Of a DNA stretch of 64,000 bases, positions 47,470-59,164 are shown in pieces. Under the pieces are notes generated by a model, which ran no database searches, was not told the DNA's origin, and saw only the letters and a program-made list of their open reading frames with translations. The DNA comes from Stenogyne calaminthoides (Eukaryota; Streptophyta; Magnoliopsida; Lamiales; Lamiaceae): assembly GCA_037126765.1 (NCBI GenBank), contig JBBCBC010000031.1:10177638-10241637 (forward strand). The letters run 5' to 3'. A program made the translations under genes and the position numbers. How positions within the stretch are numbered: position 1 is the stretch's first letter; every line of letters starts with the position of its first letter.

Positions 47470-50400
47470 ACTTATACTCAAAGCAGATTGGCAATGGTCT
47501 TGACACCCATTCCTTCCACATGTCTCTCGAATGAATGTATTCTGAGGCATACCCTTTATGAATGGATCACTAGGGTTGTCTTCCTCGACGCGATATTTGC
47601 CAATTTATATCTTCTCTCTTAACGATTTCTCGATAAGATGGTATTTCCTTTTCGAGGTGTTTGTCGGCCTTGTGGGCTCTTGGTTCCTTGAATTTGCAAA
47701 TCGCTTTCCGCATTGTCACAATAAAATGATGATTGTGCCGGGCAAATTCGAACTACATCCAAGTCCATTAGGAAGTTCTTGAGCTAAACCGCTTTTTTCA
47801 CGCCCGTAAGTTAGACTACATATTCGCTTCCATGGAAGAATCTGTGATGCATTTCGCTTAACGCTTCTCCACGTCATGGCTCCTCCCCCATGCAAAACAC
47901 ACTACCGGAGGTAGATTTTCCGAATCTAAGTCCGATTGAAAACTGAGTCCGTAGCCGACGGGGATTAGACTATCCGATCGATAAACCAACATTCTATCTC
48001 GAAGTTCTTTTCAGATATTTCGAATGTTTTTAATCGCCATCCAATGTTCCTTCCCGGGTTACTCGATATCTTGCCACCATGCCAACGGCAAAAGCAGATA
48101 TCCGGTCTCAGACACAACATTGCATACATAAGGCTTCCGACAAACCAAGGTAAGAATGCCTTTCATGTCATCTATCTCCTTTTTGTGTCTTAGGCACATT
48201 TTTCGATAGATGGATTCCATGCCCTGAAAAGGTACGAAGCCTTTCTTCGAATCCTCGCATCTTTTCAATCGTTTTAAGACAGTGTCTATGTATGAAGCTT
48301 CCGATAAGCCTATCATCATTTTCTTGCGATCTCGAGTGATCTTGATTCCAAGGATGTGCCCGGCTTCCCCTAAGTCCTTCATATCAAACTGTTTTGAAAG
48401 CCATGTCCTTACGCCCGATAACACCTTTACATCATTCCCGGCGAGCGTAATGTCGCCTCACGATAGTACTAAGAATACCAATGCGATTCCGACACGCTTT
48501 TTTGTACACACAACTTTCGAACTCATTTTGATCAAACCCATAAGACTTTATAACATGGTCAAAACATTGGTTCCAAGCTCGATGCCTGTTTGAGTCCGTG
48601 AAATGGACTTCATGAGCTTACAAACTAGGTGTTCTTGACCCTTTTCAATGAAGCCTTGGGGTTGTCAGATATAGATTTCCTCATCAAGACTTCCGTTAAT
48701 GAAAGTCATCTTGACATCCATTTGCCGATTTCAAAATCGAGATCGTGACTACCGACAAGAGAATCCGGATGGACTTGAGCATTTGCACTGGTGAAAAGGT
48801 TTCCTCATAGTCGATCCCTTCTTTTCGAGTATAACCTTTCGCCACAAGCCTTTCCTTGAAGGTTTCCACCTTCCGTCCGGCCCCTCTTTCTCTTGTATAC
48901 CCACTTGCAACCAATGGGTTTGACCCCATTAAGTAGTTCGACTAGCTCCCACACTCTGTTATGATCCATAGATCCCATTTCGCTTTCATTGCCTTTTGCC
49001 AAGAAACCGCGATCCTTGTCTTCGATTGCCTCATCATATGTCCACGGGTCCGATTCATCTTGTCAGGGAATCAAGTCCGAGGACTCTCCTATCCCCATGA
49101 ATCTCTCGGGCCGTCTTACAACCATCCCACTATGACGAGGTTCCGGCCAGAAAGTGTGTCGTTTGGTATATCATCTTGCAGTTAGCGATAATGAGGTTAG
49201 CCCCCTTAGCTCACTTAAGGTAATCTCATACGGGTCTTCTTTTCGCTCATATAGTCTTCCTCCAAAAATCTAAAGTGGGTGCTTATTACCACCTTTTGAT
49301 CTTCGGGACCATAGAACATACACCCTTTTTGTTCCCTCGGGGTATCCTATAAACAAAATTTTAATTCCGATCGAGGATCCAATTTCTCGGCTTTGTCCAA
49401 CACGTAGGCCGGACACCCCCAAATTCTCATGTGTCTCAAACTAGGCTTGCGCCCGGTCCACAATTCTTTGGGAGTTTTGGGAACCGATTTGGATGGCACC
49501 AAGTTCAGAATGTAAGCCGTTGTTTCCAAGGCATGACCCCGTAACGACTTGTGAAGATCCGTTTAACTCATCATTGATCTAACCATTTCCAAAAGAGTTT
49601 CTTTCTTTCTTCCGCAACCCCATTTTGTTGAGGGGTTAAGTGCGCAAACCGATACAATCCTTCATCCGACAGTAGTTCAAAAAACTCATCGCCGAGGTAC
49701 TTTCGCCTCCACGATCGGATCGTAGAGACTTGATACATTTTTCCCCATGATTCTCGCTTGAGCCTTAAATTCTTTGAATTTCTCAAAGGTCTCGTGATTT
49801 ATGCTTCATAAGGAAAATATAACCGCATTCTCGAGTAGTCATCAATAAAAGTGGCAAAATACTCGTAACCTCCTCTTGCCATGGTTGACATTGGACCACA
49901 TACATCTATGTGAACGATTTCTAACACTTCTTTGGCTCTATTCCCCTTGGCTCCGAATGCCCTCTTGGTCATTTTACCCTCCAAACATGATTTGCAGGTT
50001 GGAATTGGTTCAACTTGGAGAGACTCTAGTGAACCGTCTTTCACCAACCTTTGGATCCTCTTTAGATTAATATGTCCCAATCTTAGATGCCATAGAAGTG
50101 TTTCGTTCACGTCTGATGAATGTTTTCTTTTACCGGAAACAGTTGATGTGTTATATGATGCATTTCGTGAGTGGTGTGCCCAGTTAATTGTATAGAGATT
50201 ACTTGATAACGTTCCATGACAGATAAATTTATCATAAAGAGAAATGGTAACAAATTTATCAAAAGTAACCGAATATCCATCAAGGTAAAGTTTAGAAACT
50301 GAAATCAAGTTATTTCTAAAATTCGGAACGTAAAGTACATCTCTTAAAATTAAAACTCTGTCTTCAAAAGACAGATGCACTTCTCCCACTGCTTCAGCTG

Positions 50401-51382
50401 CCACTCTCGTGGCATCGCCCAGTGTGATGAGGATCTCACTCCCACTAAGTTGCCGGGTCCGTTTGAACCCCTGTAAAGTGAAAAAAACATGATCAGTGGA
50501 TCCCGTATCCACCACCCATAAATGGGAGGCATACGCCGCTAAGCAAGTTTCAACAACTAGTGCATGGGAATTACCTTTCTTTCCATTCCTTTTGGGATTG
50601 GAACAGACTGACCTCAGGTGTCCTACTCTGCCGCTTTCCAAAACTTTCCTCATGCTTGATCCTATGCTCTTATTTGATGTTGAGTCTGCTTGGTTCAACT
50701 TTCTTCTCTTTTCATCATCCTTATCATCACTTGATCTAGGATGAAAAGAAGATTTCTGTTTTCCCAAGTTCTTTTCGTTGTGCTCCCTTTCCCTTTCAAC
50801 CAAAGTGGCAGCATTTACAAGATCATCCACTGTAAAATCTAGATCTTCCAATAGATACTCAAGATAGTGGTGATTATAGCTCTTTGGTAAGGATTGAAGA
50901 ATGAAATCAATCTTAGTCTTGAAATCACATTTTTCGCCGAGGACCTCAAGCTCCTCAAATAGCATCATAACCCTAAGAACGTGTTGCGCGGCAGTCGTCC
51001 CTTTTCCATTTTTAATTCAGCAATTTCTTGCTTCACACTTTGGATTGCCATATGGGTCTGATGTGCGAACATCACTGAGAGATTCTCAGAAGATGTGCAG
51101 AGTCGACTCATATTCTTGGTGAAGGCGTTTTAACGCATCTGACATATGTGCCAGAATTGTATCCTTCATCAATTCATTTGCCAGCTCCCATTCACCATAT
51201 AGCATCTCGTCCCATATTCCGGCGTCCTTAGCTGGTTTTTCGGGTTTTGGTGTATCAAGTACCCATTTGGAAGGTGATGTGGCTAGGACAGGTTTTAGTT
51301 TGTATATCCAATAAAAATAGTTTTCACCAGCAAGCAAATTGTCTTTAAGTTTATTGAACAGTGGATTAAAAGGTTGCGACAT
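47470..51382 (-). pseudogene. Nested copia Gag-Pol polyprotein, frame-broken in its second half
   Basis: Start MSQPFNPLFNKLKDNLLAGE at 51382; gag continues 51086 and then 50968-49799 as a 389-residue intact frame: gag C-terminus (LPKSYNHHYLEYLLEDLDFT), a zinc-knuckle remnant GRVGHLRSVC that has lost its first two cysteines, protease LWVVDTGSTDHVF, GAG-pre-integrase LLWHLRLGHINLKRIQRL with CKSCLEGKMTKR, and integrase VLEIVHIDVCGPM and FIDDYSRMRLYF. Further down: TPQQNGVAEERKK (49640), TPKELWTGRKPS (49450), RT LVAKGYTRKEGIDYEETFSP (48800) and FDMKDLGEAGHILGIKI (48380), and RNase H traces ending DPFIKGMPQNTFI (about 47550). Breaks are dense below 49800. Confidence 0.88.
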
Positions 51383-52865
51383 GCTGAACTGAAATAAATA
51401 ATAATATGCATAAGCATAAATATATCACAAAATTCGATCACATGTTTCAATATTAAAATCTTAAAAATATGAACATGCATCAGCCAACATCTCAAAATAG
51501 TTTAAATAAGCCACGTGGGGTGGGTCATTATTTAAACACATTCAAGCAGGTTACAAACAAGAACAGTTACAAACCTTTAATATCCAGATTAATAGTTGGC
51601 TCCCACTTGACCAATATAAAATGATGAGGACTTTGGGAAGTATATGCATATCAATTTTATACCTAAGTAATAACCATGATTAAATACAGAATTATTATTT
51701 CGCTTTGAACGAGCCTCGTGGGGAGGGCCATCGTCGCCACTAGTAATAATCCACAATCATCCGTTTGGAATTTATTCATGTGAAAGCTATCTTTTGACCG
51801 TCCCGTGGGGGGAATTTCTCCAAAAGAATTCACAAATAAATAAATCATGGAGGTCAAAATTAATTCAATTTTATTATCCGGAATAAAATTGTCAATTAAT
51901 TGTTTAAACATACTTAGTAATTTTCGAAAGTGAGATTTTTCAAAACATTTTCTCATGCATCGCAAATTTAAACACAATTTAAATAAGCATAAATAATGCA
52001 TAAACATCAAGACAAAAAATTAAACATATTGGGCACATTTATCCAATTGTCATGGTTAATTTTGTCATGTCTTGATCTTGAGAAATCGTCTTCATAGCCT
52101 TCATCGTTCGTCTCGAAAAGCTCCCACTTGACCATCTTAAAAAAAATGCCTTATCAAGCCACGCCATCGACCACTCATGAAGCCTGGAGTGCCCGCCTAG
52201 CACTCTCCGCCGTGTCGAGTGGCATCCGTCAAGACGCCGGCTAAAGCACCTCCGCGCGATGTCGCTCGTGGTCGCCGCCCGCCCTCGGTAGAGTGTCGCC
52301 TTTCGTCGCGGCGCATCTCCACAACGCTACCATCGTCGCCTGTAGCTGCCGCGCCACAAGATAGGTGGGGCATCACAAGACCCGAGTCACCCGTCACTCC
52401 GTGTAGCTGCGAGTCAGAGTCCGGATCTCAAGGCTCGGCTCCTCGGCCCTCGCCCACGCGCACGTAAGGTGGGGTTCCGTCAGGCGTCGCTTTCTCCTTG
52501 GCACGCGAGCGACGACGACGACAAGATATTGGTTCCGGATCCCGTCTTTTAATTCTTCGTCCCCGCCTCCATTTCTGATCCGGTTACAATTTATTTACAA
52601 AAATAAATAAACCTAGATCTAGACTAGTCTATTACATTGATCAAATCAATCAAATACTAATCTACTCGTGGATTTTCTCAAGAGGCAAAACCGAATTCGA
52701 ACGAATCGAATTAAAAAACCACAATTTTTATGCATGCATAAATAAACACATTAAATTTCATGACAATTGGATACCTGCAATAAAGATCTAGCAATTCTAC
52801 TATCCAATTTTAAATTTAATGAAAATGAATTAAATTACAATTTAAAATTCAGAGCCCGAAACCGA
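51383..52865 (-). other. Long leader of the nested copia element, with GC-rich island
   Basis: About 1.48 kb between PBS and gag start. AT-rich except for about 52165-52570, which is GC-rich and CpG-rich (GTCGCCGCCCGCCCTCGG and similar) and unlike anything else in the window. Open frames through it on both strands have no recognisable domain. Confidence 0.7.
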
Positions 52866-52880
52866 GGCTCTGATACCAGT
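52866..52880 (-). other. Primer-binding site of the nested element
   Basis: Minus strand ACTGGTATCAGAGCC immediately inside the 5' LTR; the TGGTATCAGAGC core is the exact complement of the plant initiator-Met tRNA 3' end used by copia elements. Confidence 0.95.
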
Positions 52881-54717
52881 TGTTGGGGAATTAATTACCC
52901 GGATCTATTCGGGATGAATATTTAAATACAAATTTAATTCTAACAATTATTACTAGCATGAATTAATCCTATATTAATTCAAATAATAATTCAACAACAA
53001 ATCATGCATATAAAAAGTTCACGAAATCCTACGATGCTAAATTACTACGAGTTTACGTGAACTTACCTCTTGGAATGGCAATGGTCTCGTCAATAAAAAT
53101 ACACCAAAAGACCTTCCCAAGTATTCCTAGTCCTTGCTCGACAACGGTGGAAGGAAGCTTGCATAACAATTAACAAAAGGAAAAATAAAATTTGTTGCAC
53201 CACCTTTGTGGATTTACTAATTTTTCCAGCACATGGAATTGTACTTGGGAATGAAACACTCATCCCCTATTTATAGAAGTGTAGTGGTCGAATTCTTGTG
53301 ATAAAATAATATGGGAAAATCTTTTTCTTGATCTCCAAGAAATCTTGAATATATCTCATATATTCTTTTCTCCATAATTAAAATATTCCACAAAGATCCC
53401 AACTCCTCTTGTTATGGAATTTTCGAAAAAATAAGGATCAAGATTCCAAGATTTGGATCTTCTTGAATTTACAAGATATACTTGTATTTCAAGAAATACA
53501 TATCTTCCATAATATATTTTCAAGAAAATCAAGAAAATATGTCTTTCCCTTATTCTTTGAAAATTTCGAAAATCTCACCATAAATAACCAAGTGGGAGAT
53601 TTCTTGAATTTAATGAGATAATCTTGTATTCCAAGAATACATATCTTCAATCCATAACAAAATTCAAAGAAAATCTTTCTCCCTCTTTTATTTATGATTT
53701 TCGAAAATTAGGAAAAATGAGCAACAAATATTTATTTTATTTTTAAACACCTTTTCCAGTTATTGGACTTTATGTTGGGCTACTTGGGGGGCCTTTAGGA
53801 GAATTAAGATTGGACCTTCCAATGGACCTTGAATTATCAATATTGAGCCACAATATTATTCAAGCCCATAAATATTAATTAATCCCACTACATAATTAAA
53901 ATTGACTATCCATCTTAACCCATATTACGCTTAATATGGCTCCTGTTATTATTTCCCTTGTTTAAGATTATCTAGCCCATTAATTAATTCAAGCCACTGA
54001 AATATCTTTCCATTAATTAATATCTTTTATCCTTGGTAAAGGAACGGTTCAACATTATTATCCATACCGGAAACTAGTTCCACTTGCAAAATTTGGTATG
54101 ATAAAACTTATGAACCTCCCAAGGGGCAAATCTAAATGCGCATTTTTACAATATGCGATTCTCCGTATTAAATCTTAGCAATCGCATGTGATTAATAATA
54201 TTGCCCAAGATATAGGGTATTGAATCTCATTGATTCTCTTCCGTAATAAGTCAAAGCAATAGTTACTAACCCACACTTAATCCTATTTAAGGGACGTAAG
54301 ATTAAGAAATAACTAACCACCGAGGTCTAATTCTTCCTAGTTCGGGTTCAAGAATTTGTCCTCCTCAGAGGTCCTCTCTTGATGGCATCAGACATGCACT
54401 AGTGTAATCTCTTGCTCAAGACAAACCAATCTGAGCCTTACACTTCAACCCTTCAAGATGGGTTGTTCATTTCCATCTAGGTCGTGAATGGTGTACTTTT
54501 AGTTACAAGGAACTGTTAATTTAATCTTCTGTGATCTGGTATCACTAAATTAACTACAATGTAACCCGTACTATTTATTGAACAGTTATGCAGTAAATAT
54601 ATGTAACATTCGATGATATTTAAAGCATCAGTGATAAATAATTTATTTCAGTAAATAAGTCCGAAATTCAGCCTGATTATACAAAGTAAAAGCATACTTT
54701 CCAGTATAATCCCAATA
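52881..54717 (-). repeat. 5' LTR of the nested copia element
   Basis: 1,837 bp. In its last 300 bp (plus-strand 54380-54717) CAG and CTG are mostly preserved where the other LTR shows CG, TCG, CCG or CAA. Confidence 0.92.
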
Positions 54718-54722
54718 AAGAT

Positions 54723-56980
54723 ATCTCAAGAAATATTCAAGGGACCTCAGGTTCCTACTGAGGAGATAATTGCTCATTCCTCGTAATAATCAACCTCGTG
54801 AGCTATTGAACTTAGATCGCCTCCCCGAAAGTGAACCATTCCTCGATCCTCAAAGACTGAATCGATCCTATCGAGCCCGAAGCCCAAAGTCAAGAAAGGA
54901 GAGGCAGAAGAGACTGAGTGGCGCAGCAAGGGGGAACGATTCATTCTGGATAGGTACCCTGAGCTGAGCTCATATCCTGACCTTCAGGATCTCTTCTTTA
55001 GACTCAGGACCACAGTCTATATTCTAAATCAGACTCTTCCAGAGATGCTGAACATAGCCTCCTTCAGAGGAGAGGACTGGTGGAATGTCGAGACATTGTG
55101 GCCGACAGAGTTCTTCGATTCGGAAGACTAAGCTCGGGATGGAAATTCTTTGATTTTGATGAGCTAGTCAAGAAGAAGGTGGTCGAGAGGAGAGGAAGTT
55201 CGATGTTGATGCCTCCAGCTCTAAGGATCAAGATAAAGAGGAGGATCAACAAGATGATGCTGAAAAGTAATCTCAAATGGAGAAAGAAATCGATCTTCGG
55301 TCGACCGATATCTCACATCCTCGATCGAAAGTTAAGACTCTTGAGTAACTTTTGGCACTATTAAACATTATGCCAAAGCTACTGAAGTTCCTATCTTTAA
55401 ATTTGTTATGTCTGATATGCAGACTGAGGCTCAGGTGTAGCACCCAGCTCAGGTGGAAAAAGTTCTATACACTCCAGAGATTGACTTCAGTCCTATCTTG
55501 GACAAATTAGAGAAGGTGGTGCCAATGGTGGAGAAAGTAACCCAAATTGAAGAAACCTTGGCAAGCCAATCTCAGAAGCTGGAAACACTGAGTTCATCTT
55601 CAGACATGATGCAACTTCAAACATCTCTTGCTGACAAAATGACTACCATAGAAGGAAAGGTTGATGGAGTCAAAGTTCGAGCTCAATGCGAGATGAGTTA
55701 GAGATGTATCGAGAAAGAACATCATATCTTGAAGCCAAGTTGGCTGAGAAGAATGATCTGATGATCAAGACAGTTGTTGAGGAAATGAGCTCTATGCTCA
55801 TGACCAAGATGACAGAGATGGTGCAAAATGTCTTCTCACACCAGTTTGCACCTCTATCTGAAGAGTTCTCAGTAGCCAAGAATCATATGAAGAGGATGGA
55901 AGAGGAGCATGATCAGTTGGCAGGGGAAGTGCGTTGTATTAGCAAAGAGCAATATCATATGGATACCGCACTTTCTCAACTTCTTCCAAGGTATGGTGCC
56001 AAAAAGGGGGAAAGGCTTGGTGGCAAGCTAAGTGAGTTGTTGGCACGCACCTTGAAGAGAAAGGCCGAGAAAGAAGCTGAAGAGAAAATTATTGTTGATG
56101 CCTTAAAAGAAGTGGAAGCCACTGAGAAGCTCAAATTCAAGGAAGTTGAAGAACCTATCTACACTCAAGTATCTGAGCAGACTATTTAGGAAGCAATTTC
56201 TGAGAAACTGAGTAGTAGAAGGATGGTGAAAACAAGCCAAGCCGGTGAAGAACAAGTCAAACCTATTAAGAGAAAGGCTGTGGCATTTGTAGAGCAAAAG
56301 AAGAAGAAAATAGCTAAAGCTTCGAAATCTACTCAGAGGAAATTGATTATAGATTTTGAAGAATCTGAGAAGGTTTTAAAAAAGAAGTCTTCAACACAAA
56401 GAAAGCTCGAAAACTCTTCAAGTGGAAAAAAAGAAAACCTGGCCGCTTCAGATCGGGAGTTCCCGTGATCGTGAAAAAAAAGAAGAAAGAAAGTAAAAGA
56501 AGAAGTGGTTTCAAGAAATTTTTGAGCAAGAGGAGGGGTACTGAAAAAGCTCAGAAATGGCCGCACATTGACAAATGGATGCCTATTCAGTTCAATGATG
56601 CGTGTGAGGAAATCAAGAGAACATTCTAGTTCTACTATGAAATTCTGAGGGAATGGAGGGGGACCAGCTCGGATATGAATGAAGCCTTCATTGAATATCT
56701 TCTGAAATTCTATCCTAAGTACCTGCAAAGTTGGATTAACTTGGCAGATGAAGGTAATACGCAGATAGTTGCCCTTGGTCCATATACTTATCCAGCTCCT
56801 AGACTTGAAAATGGCTATGTGAATGAGACAGCCATCTCTCAAGAGATTGCTCAGTATGCCATCCAACTTGGCCTAACAGGAAAGAACCCAGACATCATCA
56901 AAGCAAGGGATGAACTGAAGAAGAGATATTATGGGATGTTCAACCTGGAGGTGCCTGAGGATGAAGTTGATGAAGAATGA
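54723..56980 (+). pseudogene. Third ORF of the SIRE-like element, 3' half
   Basis: Resumes directly after the AAGAT duplication with a frame ISQEIFKG. Later segments: 55453-55701 (coiled-coil-like LDKLEKVVPMVEKVTQIEET), 55686-56189 (long helical, Glu/Lys-rich), 56223-56468 (very basic, KKKKIAKASKSTQRK) and 56675-56980 (AFIEYLLKFYPKYLQSWINL, ending acidic VPEDEVDEE and a stop). Overall it looks like a long coiled-coil protein with basic patches. Interrupted by several frame breaks as read and by the 9.2-kb nested element. Confidence 0.7.
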
Positions 56981-57240
56981 AGTTGATGAAGATCAAGACT
57001 CTTTCAGATTGCATTTTTTGTTTTTGATTTTCATTGTAATCTGTAACTCTGATCTTACAATCAATGAAAATTTATCCTTATGCTCAAAGATAATATCTCA
57101 TTATCTTTTTTCATGTCTTTTATGTTTGATATGCCTTATGTTTTGAACTGTTGAGAATTGCCATTTTGGATTGTAATAGAAAAACCTAAAAACCCGAGTA
57201 TAGGTTAGGTGTTTTTGTAACAAGATGGTTTTTGCATCAT

Positions 57241-57255
57241 CAAAAAGGGGGAAAT
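57241..57255 (+). other. Polypurine tract of the SIRE-like element
   Basis: AAAAAGGGGGAAAT immediately before the 3' LTR TGTTGGGAGATG; primes plus-strand synthesis in LTR elements. Confidence 0.9.
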
Positions 57256-59149
57256 TGTTGGGAGATGAATTTAATAAAGAAGATTTTGATTAGATCCAAA
57301 ACCCCCGAGTATGACATGTTCGTAATAATCTTGATAGACCGAAATGATTCAAGATAGAGTGTTCAGGGATGTTATCTCGCACCATGTATAGTCACAGATA
57401 TAGATCAAAGTTAGATTTTGAAGACATCAAGACTCAAGAAGATTTTCAAGAAATCAAGACTCAAGAAGTTTCAAGAAACTCAAGTTTCAAGAGATGTCAT
57501 CAAGACTCAAGATATCAAGAATAAGACATCAAGACTCGTAAGACATCAAGACTCAAGACATCAAGACTCGAAGCCATCAAGACTCGTAAGATATCAAGAC
57601 CCAAAGAGTTATCGAAGACTCAAGAAAATATCGAATACTCAAGATAACCCGAATGTTCCGAGGCAATCAATAATATCTACCAAGACTACAAACCGAAAAA
57701 CGCGAATATTCGTAAAAATAGATATTGCCCCGCATATTCATATGCGCAAAAGGAACTAAGTCCAAGTGTTGTTTAAGGTTATCTCACCTGGTAGGTTAAC
57801 CAAAAAGAGCCGTTATGTTTGTCTACATTTATCAAGACAAAAACCAATCGGAGGAAGACAACATGCATTTTTATCGACATCGAAAGTGACAGTCATCAAG
57901 CATGTCAAGAGTACTATGTTCCGCATCGCAAAAAGTGGTGATTGGCTACATGAAAGCATATTTCCTAAAACATGCAAGGGAGTATTCAAACCCTAAAATA
58001 GTCGTTCATCAAACACCATAAGATAAAACTCATGAAGCTATCTCCTTCAACGGATAGTTTTTCAAGAGTGACCTTGGTGAAGTTGCTTATAAATACTAGT
58101 GACCCTTTACATTTAGAGGTTACGGAAATTTGAAAGCAACTCAAGAGCTCATTCAGATATTGCAAATTGAAGCACTCGAAAAACCTAGAATTTCCCAAGT
58201 GTTTCACATTGAAGAGAGCTCATTCACTAAGCCTAGATTGATAAGATATATCCAAAGCTTAGTAGAGATATCCTAGCCTTTGCATTGTACTTATTGTAAA
58301 GGATATCTCATCCTAGTTGAAACCAACTGTAAACCCAAACCCTTTGTAAGGTAGTTTGAGTGTGTTTGTTGGTGAGTTGGAGTTGTAAAGAGTTAGTAAG
58401 CTACAATGAGTTAGCCAGAAAACTCTAGAGAAGAAGTTAGTAAGCTACTTGTGGTAGTCTGAACACTTGTGTGTGTATTGAGTTAGTAAGTCTGCGCAGT
58501 GAGTCACCCGTAAAAACTCAAAGTAGAAAAGTGAGTAAGTCTGCAGTGAGTCACCGTAAAGCTTTTAGGAAGTGGTTAAGGAATTTCTCTCGATGGTCGG
58601 AGAGAGTGGACGAGGAGCTTGAGTCTCCGAACCACTATAATTTCTTTGGTTGTTTTGCTTCAGATCGCATTATTATTTGTTGCATGTTTTTCACTGAAAG
58701 CATAATTCACTGATATTCAGTTGGAACCAATCCACTGAACTTGCATCAACTGATCACAACCTTAATCATTGTTTCATTAAAAGGAAGATCTCCAAAGAAA
58801 GCTAAAAAACGAGTATAAACATAGGGCCAACCATTCCGCAGACACTTGAGAATTTAGAACAGATAGTTACCAAATCGAACTAACTCTATCGAGGGTTCAA
58901 GAAGATAGTTATCTCGATCCAAGCGGCTCAGATCTCTCGATAAACTCAGCTCGGTTGGGTTAATCAAGCTTCGAAAAATTTCGCCAGATCATTGTCTCAA
59001 AGAGACTTTGACTCAGTATGATCTCAGGCTTTCGTACAAATCATCGAGACAATCGACCTATCGACCAAAGAAAAGAAAAGTTTTAAAATCATGAACACGT
59101 GTATTTTCCCCCATACACGTGTGAGACTCAAGTAGCACCGGGACCAACA
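57256..59149 (+). repeat. 3' LTR of the SIRE-like element
   Basis: 1,894 bp, about 70 bp shorter than the 5' LTR. Part of the shortfall is a reduced AAGACATCAAGACTC array (57418-57620); much of the rest is missing bases at CAG/CTG sites. Confidence 0.92.
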
Positions 59150-59164
59150 ACTGGGTCTCCTCCA

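Larger units (their letters stand above)
45525..54717 (-). mobile_element. Nested complete Ty1/copia retrotransposon, 9,193 bp
   Basis: LTRs 45525-47367 (1,843 bp) and 52881-54717 (1,837 bp), both starting TGTTGGGGAATTAATT in plus-strand text. Target duplication AAGAT at 45520-45524 and 54718-54722. On the minus strand the order is 5' LTR (52881-54717), PBS ACTGGTATCAGAGCC (52866-52880), a long leader, gag-pol from 51382, PPT AAGTGGGAGAT (about 47380-47368), then the 3' LTR. It lies antisense inside the third ORF of the SIRE-like element and must be younger than it. A third, truncated family member is at 62600-63588. Confidence 0.95.
35755..59149 (+). mobile_element. SIRE/Maximus-like copia retrotransposon, 23.4 kb including a nested element
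   Basis: LTRs of 1,965 bp (35755-37719) and 1,894 bp (57256-59149) start TGTTGGGAGATG and end CCAACA. Target duplication ACTGG at 35750-35754 and 59150-59154. PBS TGGTATCGAGCA follows the 5' LTR at 37722; PPT AAAAAGGGGGAAAT precedes the 3' LTR. gag and pol occupy 37844-43700 and a third ORF lies between pol and the 3' LTR, the arrangement of the SIRE lineage. Removing the nested 45525-54717 element and one AAGAT copy leaves about 14.2 kb. The coding frames are broken at many points, often at CAG/CTG sites, so the degree of decay is uncertain. Confidence 0.95.

Noticed and set aside
52197..52467. Open frames on both strands of the GC-rich island
   Set aside because: High G+C lowers stop-codon frequency; no domain or codon pattern supports either frame.
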